64,000 nucleotides of DNA from Drosophila persimilis (taxonomy: Eukaryota > Arthropoda > Insecta > Diptera > Drosophilidae): positions 868,001 through 932,000 of the forward strand of contig NW_020825353.1 of NCBI RefSeq assembly GCF_003286085.1, written 5' to 3'. Below the pieces are notes generated by a model that had not been told where the DNA came from, made no database searches, and saw only the letters and a program-made list of their open reading frames with translations. A program made the translations under genes and the position numbers. Below, piece after piece: positions 54,087 through 64,000 of the stretch (its first letter is position 1; each line of letters begins with the position of its first letter).

Positions 54087-57000
54087 AGCGATAGGCAGAA
54101 TCAGAAGCCACAAATCACAAGACCCACAGTGATCTAATCCTCTCCGGCACACTAGAGATGGCAATTCGCTTTTTCGACTTTCTGGCTGGCTGGTGGCTTC
54201 TCATCGCGGGATGTATATATATAGATATTTGAGATATCTTTTGTTCATGTTCACACCTTATTCCATCAGTAAAAGGCACGCTCTTAGGTCCAGTTCCTCT
54301 AAAGATGAGCAGATTTCTACTGCGGATGGAGGCAACCGCGAATTTGAGAGTGTTTCCCATCTCTAAGGCCCATGCCGCCGTGAACTATTTTCTCGTTTCT
54401 GTCTTTTTTGTAGGTTTTGGTTACGCTACCAGGTAAACGCTGCCCGGGAGAATCCTCTTGGCCACGGGGCCTAACTGATACAAATTTGTTACACGTACAG
54501 CTGGAGGGTAAACGAAGGACAGGGAGGCTCTGCCAGGATATCCCTGTACAGGAGAGTACGTGTGTTCGTTAGCCTAAAATCCGCGTTGGTTGTACAGCCA
54601 CCATCCCTGCCGCCTCTGGTCTGTCCTCCAGCCTCAGGAACGGTGGTTGTTGTTGCTTCTGCTGCTGCGCCAGGGCTAAAAACTAATTCGAAATTCATGG
54701 GCTCGATTTGCATTTTTGATTACTTGGAATACACTCTAGTCGTTGCCACACTACGCACACTACTTCGGGATGTGGATGTGGATAAGGATAGGAACAGTAG
54801 GGATCGCAGGGATAGCAGGGCTTCAAATACGAATAACTAAACTAGTTGGAGCCGCTTTCATTGTCTTGGCCTGCCCCGCAAGGAGCCCCAAAAACTAGGC
54901 GAAAAATGCTACAGGATATATGAGTATAGAATACGTACACGTACATAAATACATGAAGGTTTTTGGCCATAGTGTAGGTCTGTGGCGCAAAGGTGTGATA
55001 TTTATATTTATGAAAGGAAAATTGTGCGGCTTTGGGGACTTGGGGACAATGTTTGGGGTTTGTGGCGTCGGGTTGGTGGGGGAGGGGGAGGGATATTTTT
55101 CGTTAGTTTTAAGTAATTGGGCGCCGTTTTATGGCACACAAAACAGGTGCAGGGGCGACAGGTGCGCCTTTCGGGGAGGCGCATAAATATTAAAATTAAA
55201 ATAAAATTATAATGTATGCGTGATGGTTTAATTGCTTGCAGTAAAACGTGTCTCTCTGTCTCCTTCTCTATATACATACATATATGTATATATATATTTA
55301 TACATATGTGTATCTATGTACCTGCCCCTTGAGTGCTGCATTTTTGTGGCTTTAATTAAAAGCACACGTGTATATCCGATGGGAAAGCACTTTATACAAC
55401 AAAAAACTGAAATAAAAATCTAGAGAATGTGTCTGCCATGAAACAAAGACTGGTGATTGTACGAATATCAGAGAACTAATGGAATTTAATGGCTGATTTA
55501 TATGAAAGTTCCTTAAATTCTTTTCTAGCTCTTATTAAAATTTCCGAGTTTGCACCATCGCATATGAAAATGTTCCCATATCACCCATAGAACGCCATCC
55601 GCTTTCAAAGATTCCTCCTTATTGCCAGCCGCATTCGCATTCGCCCAAAATCCAGCGCCACTCCGCCAACTAATGGTTACAGCCCCATTTGTAGTCATTT
55701 ACCTCTTTGCCGAGGCGGCTCTGCCCTCATTAGGCCACTCCACAAGTTCCCTACAATTTCATTGCACAACAACATGAAAATGTGCTAATTTGTTTAGTCA
55801 GCGGCACTTTCCAAACTGCACTAATGCTGACAAATAACTATAATAATGGCAGTAGTAGGAACAGCCATTCCATTCCGAGAGCTGCGACAAAACTTTCAAA
55901 TATGTTAAGCCTGCCACTGAATCTACCTCTGGAGCGGACCCTACCTCTGCCGTGGGGTCGGGTCTGGTGTCCCATTGTCATTGCCTTTGATGGCGTTGAT
56001 TGTCTACGTGTTTGCGTGTTGGCCCGACATTAGGGCCGGAGACGGGAAGGACACCGCCGCCGAACGACTTAATTAGTCAAAAAATTTCAACAATGTTTTG
56101 CGCCTGAATATTCAGGATGTTCTATATGTATGTATTCTCGTATCTTAGAGAGAGATGTTCGCCTCAGAGAAAGGAGGAAAGCATTCGCTTGTTCCCCCCC
56201 CCCCCCCAAAAAAATGTCGTCTCAATTTGCGGCGACGCCTGGGACAATAAATTACATTAGCCACATTAACTTTTTTCCCTCTTGATTTTTGATTATGCGG
56301 CTGTCTCTTTCTCTCTGTCTGTATGACAGAGGGGGCGAGGAGTGGGGGTTCCATCCTTTTTACGTGGATGTATGTGTGCACACGTGCCTGCGCAAATAAT
56401 CGACCATGTTTCCTAATCAATGACCCTTATCACCCTGTCATTGGTGGCTTTAATTAAAGTTCAAACTGTCAGACAGCAGCGCCAGAATCGGGGCGAACGT
56501 AAATTGAATTTTAATGTATTGTCCCTATACGTATACGTAATATCTATCCGCTAGTAGCGCTTGCCAAACGATTTTGCCCCGTCTTTAATGCAATCAATAT
56601 GGAGGACGAGAGCACGGCTCGACGAAACTTAGCCCACATTTCTGCAAGTCGAGCCGTAAGCTCTGAAGCAGCCACTTGACAAGCTGCCGCAGGGGGGATT
56701 GCCAACGGAGGAGGAGCAGGAGCAGGAGCGGGAGCCGGAGCCGGAGCAGCGGCAGGAGAAGGAGTAGAGAAAGAGTGCTGGGAAATAAAAGCGAAAGGCG
56801 ACGTCCTCAATTTCTCAATTTTTTGTCTTCTGGTTTTTGTTGTCCTCGTACTCGAACTCGTATTCTGTGGCCTAGTTTTTTCGGGGCGTGCAATCAAGGC
56901 GGTATTGGCGCGTATTAGAAAATGCAATTTCTCATCAGCGAAAACGAGAGAAAGTGTCAGAGAGAAAGGCGGATGGAGAGTCGGTAATTGGGCGATGGTA

Positions 57001-60000
57001 TTCAAAGGGGAGAAGCCATTTCGAATGGGGTTCTTTTTACTGTAGGCGATGCTGAAATTGTTTGTGATCCACACACATCTATGCTTATAAAATTTCAATA
57101 GAAAGCACATGCCTCATCCAGCTTCTTGTCCGGCAATTGTTTATTAACTATTTGCTTGTTTGATTGGGGCTTCCATTTTTTTGGGGGCTGGTTCGTGTTT
57201 ATTGTGATATCTCTGGTATTTATTGGCACTTGATGTCCTGTCCTGTCCTGTTCGGTCCTGTGCTTCGTGTCACGTATTTTCTGTGGTAGCTTCAAGCACA
57301 TGTGTTCCGATACGTTTTGTGGAATTTTATCTTGGCAATTTATTTGTCCTTTATGCAAATCAAATAACACACTAAAAAATATCGTTTCAATTTTGCTTTG
57401 TCAGTGGATTTCAGAGGCGATAGAGGGGGCTTTCGAGCGTTTCCAATTGAAACGCTTTTGGCAAAATATTTATACATAAATTCCCATTGATTATTTTGTT
57501 TTTTTTTTTAGCGTGAACTCTGTCTGGTTCTTTAATTAATTGATTGCATTTTTGTGACAGCAAATAGATAACAGTCCGCTGTAATCAAACAAAAGCCAAA
57601 CGACGGTTTGATTGCAAAATGGGTTTTCAATTTCATTTTACTCTCTCAATTTATGGTTAATTAGGAATGTCAATAAAATTACGAGTACATTCACTCGAAA
57701 CATCGAAAACAAAAAACTGAGAGCCGAAAACTGAAACTTCTGGGGGCTATAAAACAAATTCTGTGACAAGCGAAAACATTCGAGAATCTTTTGATTTCTC
57801 ATTTCTCATACTAGAATATATGCAAGAAAACTTTCAAATTAGCTGCACAGCAAAATGGCAACAAGAGCAAAAAAAACGCTATGAAAATGCAAGGCACAAA
57901 AAGCAATTGCCTTGGCCAAGAAAATTCGTTTCCCAACTTTTCCCCAGACAGAAAGACAGGGTGGCAGAAAGAGAGGGGGCGAAAGAGGCAGTGGGGCGCT
58001 GTCATGTGTGTGAGCAAAATATTGCAATCTGCAAGAAAATGTTTAAGAGCAGTCGAAATATTTTCCCGTTTCCCATTTCGCATTTCGCATTTGTTTGTGG
58101 CTCCTGCTCCTCTGGCAAACATTTTTCCGACGATGCATTCACAGACGAGTACGAGTACGAGGACGAGGACGAGGACGAGTACGAGAGTATGCAAAGTGAA
58201 ACTAAATGGCGTGTAACAAGCTCTCTGAGCAAGAAAAACAATAAACTTTGCTGGAGGTTTCCTCGAAATATGAAGAGACTGCAAAATAAATTGAAAACAT
58301 ATTAAAGACTGGCGCCAAAGCTGATCAAATTGATGCCTGGCCTGTGGGACGTCGGCCAAAACCGAAGCCGTTCCCCCAGAAATTCTACGAAACTTATAAA
58401 CTTTGACAACAACAGCCACAGAGCATCGGATTGGGAATGGGAATCGGAATCGGAATGGGACTCCGTCTCTGTCTCCGTCTCAGTCTCCTTCTCCTTCTAC
58501 GAATAAAGTGAAATAGAAAAGCTGGGAAATGAAATGGTATGTGAGTCGAGTCGACACTGCGGCCAGGGGCTCGGCAGTCCGGCATGGACTTGCATTTCTC
58601 CGGATCACGCAAACAGAGCGCAACGGACACGTCCCCATAAGAAAGGGGAGCGGGAATACGGGCCATAGTTCGAGTATGTGGCTATAGGAGGGGGCGTGGC
58701 TGTACGAGTATAACAGCAAACAACAGCACTCTTGGGCCTGCCAATGGCACAGTTCAATTTCGCTTTAGACGGGAGAACACAACAATAAAAGAAAAGAAAC
58801 GAAACGAAACGAAAAGAAACGAAAAGGATGGCTAAGAAAAATGAAACTTGTATGAACAAGTTGTCATCGATTTAATCAGGGTAGGGTCTTACATATACAA
58901 TACTTTGACAGATTGTTTTTGCTGTAGGGATAATTGTGGGGCCTCTGAGCATCGTAGAGCATTTAAGGTAGCATCAATCGTGGGATAGTTCCAGTAACAA
59001 CTGATGTATCTGAAAAATCTGACAAAATGGCAGTTGTATCTTCTGCCTAGAGCTAAACCATTGCACAAAGATACAAATAATCAAACAACAGAGACCAAGA
59101 GACCATCTAAAGTTGTCTTTGGCCTAAGGTCCTGCCCATAGAAGTTCGAAAGAAAGCTACTCTCTATTCCTGATGTCTCTCTAGCAGAGGCAATTTCATG
59201 CATCCGTTTCGGGGCGGGGGGCGGGGACACCCTTTCCGCAGCAAGAGAAAGAGACGTCCAAATGAAATACGCTCCTAATTAGTGGCGACCCTGTGCCCAT
59301 TTTTTCACAAAGAGCCAACAAAACGAGAAATTTAATTATTTATGAAAACATGAAAAGCAAGCGCCGCTGCCGCTGCCGCTGCCACTGCCGCAGCCACTGC
59401 CACTGCCTTGAAACATTTTTCATTAGAGCGGGCGTTGTTCCCGCTGCTCTGGCCTGGCTCTCCCGGCTCTCCATAAAGAAATGTTTTACAATGTAATTGC
59501 AAAACGTCCAAGTCCAAAGCTAAACCCAAACAAAAACCAACTTTGACCGACTATGGCCTGACCGCTGTTGCGGCCTTGAAGCTGACTGCCTGACTGCCTG
59601 ACTGGCAAAGGACTGGGCCAAAAGAGCGCGGAGCGGGCTAACTCATATGTAATTTGTTTTTAGCCAGCTCGGGTACAGGGCTCAAAGCATGCAAGCCAAA
59701 GAGCAAAGAGCAAACAGCAAACAGCACAGCACATACTCATATACGCGTATTATATGGCCACGATATATTAAACTCATACACGCGAGAGGGCCAAGAGCAA
59801 GCCCCCAAACAGAAATGGCCTACAAAGGGGTGTGGGAGAACAAGAGCCATTAAAAGGGCTGAGGGCAAAAGCCAAAGTGAAAGTGAAAGTATCACGGAAG
59901 CCCCCGAATAAAATGTCGGTCACATTAGGGTAATATATATTTGATCCATTATGTTGGCCAGGGAATGGTTCGGTTCATCATTTTGGATAATGGTATGTCG

Positions 60001-61070
60001 GAATCATAAATTTGATTGAGGCTATAAAAGGTACTCGAACCTTTCCAATCCGGATGGATTCTATCTATGGGAATATTTCGATAATTCTTTCCTTTATAAA
60101 AACCCATCGGTTGGCTTCTGTTATTTTGTTCTATTTTTATTCGGTGTTTCTCTGAATGTGAAAATCTTTATTAGACGCGGATATTGATTCCTCCAGAATA
60201 AACCAATTGTATTATTTTAAAATAGATTTTCTGTTTATTTCCACATGAAAACTTTCCAAACATGATTTTTTGCTCAGAGGGAACACTTGTTTGAAACCGA
60301 ATTTCCACTCGAAAGCCATTTGCAACTTCAGTTAACGAAAAATGAAACAAATAAGTGCAGAAAAAACTGTTTTGTGTTGGTTCAACAATTTACATTACAA
60401 TATCACGTTGTATATTATGTTCTCAAACAAGTAGAAGCTAAATGCCAATAAAACAAGCTTTTTAAAAAGTTTTCTATGTTTTTTCTGTGTTTTTGCTGGG
60501 CTGTTGCTGGCTTTGTGTATTATGTGTTGTTTGTTCCAGGGACGAGACGAGACGTGTGTGTGCTCTGTGCTCGCATCCTTTTTCATCATGTGCCGACACA
60601 TCCTCTGTGTGCCGCTGCTCTGCTGCTACCATGTATCTATCTATCTATGTATCTATGCATGCAAAATGCCCATTTTGGTCGCTGGCTAAATGCCTTTTTT
60701 GTGTTCGTTTTTATTTTTATTTTGCCAGGGCAGGGACAACGAGCCGGAGCCGGCCGAGGCCCCGTTTAGCCTTCAACTCTGGCCGCTGCTTGATATTGAT
60801 TTTTATACGCTGGTCGCTGCTTTTGTAGTAGTTTCTCTACAAGGATTTTTAATATTTAAAATCGTTCGCTGCGCCTCTCCCTCTCTCGCTCTCTCTCACC
60901 CTATTTCTCTTTCTCTGTCTGTCACACTCTCTGTTGCACAAACACAATTCGGAAATGACCCAAAAACAGCTTAAATCTCAATAAAAGGGCATTTTGACTT
61001 GAACTGTCAGTCGGAGAGTCAGTCGAAGGGTTTTCTGGGTCGATGTGTCGGGTCGAATCGGGCTGCTATT

Positions 61071-61108
61071 GGGATTGGGATGGGGTTGGGGTTGGGGTTG
61101 GGGTTGGG
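61071..61108. repeat. (GGGGTT)n G-rich tandem repeat
   Basis: Four GGGGTT units preceded by GGGATT and GGGAT variants. Its four or more G-tracts could fold as a G-quadruplex on the plus strand. Confidence 0.85.
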
Positions 61109-61489
61109 CCTGGCAATAGGGCTCTTGTTTTTAGTCGTCAACATTTCTATGCCAAGTACTCTCTCACACACACCGCACACACACAGCTGCTGTTGTTGTT
61201 CGCTCTGCAAAGTGAAATTGTGTTAAAAATCGCATTCCTTTCTCGGCTTCTGTGCAGCGGAAATTGAAAATAGCGTCGCGTTGTGTGCCACTCTCGTCCT
61301 TTTTCCTTTTCCGCTGTTGTTATTGCTGCTCCTGCTCCTTCCCCGACTGCTGTTGCTGTACAAAATGCTCATATGGCATGAAAATTTAATTGGAGTAAAA
61401 TGCTGCTGCACAACTCTCAAAAACTAGTTAGAGAACGGCACACGGGGAAAACGGGGAAAAGTGCTACAAAAAAAGAATGAACAAAATAC

Positions 61490-61509
61490 AAAAAAAAAAA
61501 AAAAAAAAA
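61490..61509. repeat. Poly-A run (20)
   Basis: Homopolymer A tract without target-site duplication or adjacent retroposed sequence that I can recognise. Confidence 0.9.
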
Positions 61510-62512
61510 CGAATCCAACCAGGAGAAGAAAAATCGCTGGCAAAACTAGCACATAAATCAGCGAGAGTTTCCTTTTTATTCCCCCGCCCCACCCCACCCC
61601 ACCCCTCTCTCTCCTTCCGTTTCTCTGAGTGGTTTTTTGCGCCCTCTTTGGCTGCCACGAGATTGAAATGTGCATATGGCATTAGCTTTAAATATAGAAG
61701 AAGCTTATATAAATAACATGAATCTTGTGTGTGTGGCCGAGCGGTAACACAAATGTTTATTAGTCATATTTATAGGGGTTTCGCTCTGGGAGCAGGTCAG
61801 TACAGACTAAGAGGTTTTGGTGGAATCCCATTCGGGGAAGTACATACATATATACACATAAATACAAATGTAGGATCACATATAGTGCCATTTAACCACT
61901 TGACCTAGTCACACCAAAATTTATTTGATTATGAAGAGCTTCGGGGCACAAGAATCCAGACAAAGACACTGAACAAATCGTGTACCATTGAAATATGTGC
62001 GCGTTACTAATCGTACTTCTCTGTGCCTGAAGAGGATGCAATAAATGTATGAGCTTGGAGCTCCTAGTTACATAAAATGTAACGATATCTGAAGACCTGG
62101 CCTGGCCCAAAATAAACACTTAATTTATGCCGGGGAACTGTGTGCTGGCCCGTTGGTGTGTGACAAGCGCCTCCGGGGTGCATTGCTGATAAATCAAAGC
62201 CCGGCAAAAAGTCTTTGACACTGCTCTCGGCCATGGTCGAGTAGCTGCTGCCACCTACAGCTACAACTAGACATCCACACAGGCCACACAGTCCGCACAG
62301 CCCACAAATTTGGTCACTTGTATGTCTGCCCCTGGGGCCTGGGTCTAAAGCAGAAACAAAAAAAAGAAGAACACGTTACGTGCACACATTTTATGCTGAC
62401 ATCAGCTGTTTTGGGAAGAGCTTACGGCTTGGATTTGCTGCTCTGACCTCGTTTTCGGAGAGCCCACAAGCCAAAGTAACAAACAAGTACGAGTATACGA
62501 ATACGAATACGT

Positions 62513-62536
62513 TACGTATACGTATACGTATACGTA
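62513..62536. repeat. TACGTA-type perfect palindromic repeat
   Basis: A 24-base alternating pyrimidine-purine stretch that equals its own reverse complement, followed by ACGTAC units to about 62550. Confidence 0.88.
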
Positions 62537-62730
62537 CACGTACACGTACAACGGAATGGGCAAAACACGGAAAAAGACAACACAGGAATATGTTGTCCAA
62601 TGGCCAAATATTTGCCGTAATGCGTTGGGCAACACACAAATCCAGAAGATGATGGAAATATATTTGGATAAGAGCAAAAGGAGTCCCGTCCCCCCAGCAT
62701 ACAATGCATAACTCATGTGGGCGTGTGGGC

Positions 62731-62764
62731 GGGGGGGGGGGGGGGGCCCCCCCCCCCCCCCCCC
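62731..62764. repeat. G16 directly followed by C18
   Basis: A homopolymer G run abuts a homopolymer C run, giving a perfect self-complementary block. This may be an assembly join rather than real sequence. Confidence 0.9.
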
Positions 62765-63503
62765 TTCCTTCCTTCGGGCGGCACAATGACAAAGTTCAAG
62801 AGGGCGAATGGAGATAAAACATTATGGGGGCATCATCAACAATGTTTAAAGCGAAATTAACTCGAGACGAGCTCGAGGAAAACTCCTTCAAAAGCTTTGA
62901 ACTTTCTTGAAAATCAGCAAAATCATGACGCAAAAATGATTTTGAAGAATTTTTGTAGATACGCCAGGCGTTCTCTTAGTCCATAACTTTAATCGGATTT
63001 CGCAGGATTTTCCTTAATGAAATTCAGTAATTGTCCTTTTAATCGCAAAACAATAAAGAAATTGTGTTATCTACTTGCTGGCAGACAGTGCAGTGCAGTG
63101 AAAGGCCTCCGGGTCCAATTTTCATTAGTTAAGCACTTTGGCTTGGGAAATCTCAGTCCCCCGACCTGCCACACGGCTATTTATATGCTCGTAGTTGCGC
63201 TATGCAGGGGCCTACCTGCCAAAAAGTAGAAAGGCCAAAAACTATGTCAGTCCCCCTCGCCCTCTGCCACCCACACAAAAATAACCAATACGAAAATAAT
63301 CCAACAGTTGATACTTCTAGTAGTTCGTTGTCCTACAAAAGTGCCACAAAAGCTGGCTGCCTTTCTTTAGTGGCAGGCAGACTTGTCTTTGTAGCCGGCT
63401 TAGGGATTGCCTTCTCCCCTGTATTGCCCCTGTATCTGGATCTGTATTATGTACATATCCCTCTGTGTGTGAGCAAAAGATAAACTTATGGCACACATAC
63501 AAA

Positions 63504-63528
63504 AACACACACACACACACACACACAC
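63504..63528. repeat. (CA)n microsatellite
   Basis: CA run just inside the proposed leader intron, about 120 bases downstream of the candidate leader donor. Confidence 0.88.
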
Positions 63529-63646
63529 TGACACTGAGATAGAGCACAGGAAACGAGAATGGATGCTTTTCTCTCGCCCCCCCCGCCCCGTTTGCCACAC
63601 ACGTCACACGTAGGGAAAATTCGAATTTCTTTTTGGTTTCGCTTAC

Positions 63647-64000
63647 TTTAAGTTTTTGTGTGTGTTTTTGTGCTGATGCGCCGAAGATGGCTTCAAGTAG
63701 CTTCAAAACGCCTTAAATGCTTCCTTATTGCTGGTGGCTGGTGGTTGGTGGTTTCTTCTGTGATATTATTATTTCTGGCTGAGTCTCGTGCTGGCGCTAT
63801 GTTGTTGTCTGTGACATGTTTCTGGTCAGAAGCGGCGACCTTGACTGCCAGCAGCACACTGCATTGCACTGGTCCAGACCTCTCGGCGGGGAGGCGTCTC
63901 TCTCACTGTTCTGGCCACATTTTTTTCAACTAAATTTTTGTTGCGCTGAACTTTGTTTTAACGCGCGATCAATAAAACAAAAAAAATAAACACACACACG
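63647..64000 (-). promoter_or_regulatory. Candidate 5' leader exon / promoter region
   Basis: Read on the minus strand, an A- and CA-rich leader-like stretch ends in CTTAAA followed by a GTAAGCG donor at 63646. The stretch up to the window edge contains GATCGCGCG and TTCAGCGC, which only loosely resembles an initiator, and I see no clear TATA box or DPE. It would splice to the acceptor at 46713. The donor is real sequence, but use as the first exon of this gene is inference. Confidence 0.28.

Larger units (their letters stand above)
46713..63646 (-). other. Probable 5' leader intron and upstream non-coding DNA (about 17 kb)
   Basis: The strong acceptor at 46713 implies an intron upstream of the start-codon exon. 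No frame in this stretch shows domain content or coding-like codon use. It contains many short tandem repeats, listed separately. Whether the intron extends to 63646 or beyond the window depends on the leader exon, which I can only propose. Confidence 0.5.

Noticed and set aside
57763..58305. 180-codon plus-strand frame, with a 202-codon frame on the other strand
   Set aside because: Both frames are A/T-rich, lack domains and overlap each other. There are no splice signals to extend either.
61731..61800. tRNA-like TGGCCGAGCGGT (A-box-like) sequence
   Set aside because: No B-box, acceptor stem or anticodon arm follows. A similar partial match near 28572-28590 also lacks the rest of a tRNA.

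Overview
This window looks like insect nuclear DNA, almost certainly Drosophila. The evidence is long introns dense in microsatellites, strong GTAAGT/GTGAGT donors, pyrimidine tract plus CAG acceptors, and GC-ending codons in exons against AT-rich non-coding DNA. The microsatellite load suggests the obscura group, but that is only an inference. There is no bacterial-type gene organisation, and I see no recognisable transposon, CRISPR array, rRNA or tRNA gene.

The window is dominated by one gene on the minus strand. I could assemble it exon by exon from the splice signals: 13 coding exons from the ATG at 46701 to a TGA at 5381-5379. All splice phases agree, and the coding sequence totals 3,810 nt, or 1,269 codons plus stop. 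The predicted protein is a type I membrane protein. In order it has a signal peptide, an LDL-receptor class A (LDLa) module, five CUB or CUB-like domains, a Gly/Ser-rich linker, a second LDLa module, one transmembrane helix and a short basic, Gly/Val-rich cytoplasmic tail. The layout resembles nematode LEV-10, a synaptic acetylcholine-receptor clustering protein with five CUB domains, one LDLa and one transmembrane helix. I name this as architectural similarity only and assign no gene symbol.

The most interesting signal is at the 3' end. After the TGA the same frame continues with coding-like codons through two more TGAs to a TAA at 5204-5202. The first extension is 17 codons and ends in E-T-T-V, a class I PDZ-ligand sequence. 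Programmed stop-codon readthrough that adds a PDZ ligand to a CUB/LDLa membrane protein is an attractive, testable hypothesis. A second oddity is an insertion of about 150 residues of low complexity inside CUB3, carried by one 675-nt exon.

Layout from left to right: 1-2340 non-coding with no supported gene; 2340-5201 AT-rich probable 3' UTR; 5379-12471 the last four coding exons (CUB3 insertion, CUB4, CUB5, LDLa2, TM, tail); 12472-16547 intron; 16548-16735 exon; a 10.1-kb intron; 26833-27011 exon; a 6.0-kb intron; 33002-36286 four CUB exons; a 6.3-kb intron; 42588-42713 exon; a 3.5-kb intron; 46205-46712 the first two coding exons (signal peptide, LDLa1, start of CUB1). From 46713 to 64000 the DNA is non-coding and is probably a first intron of about 17 kb, with a possible 5' leader exon ending near 63647. 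The introns and flanks hold many short tandem repeats, listed separately.
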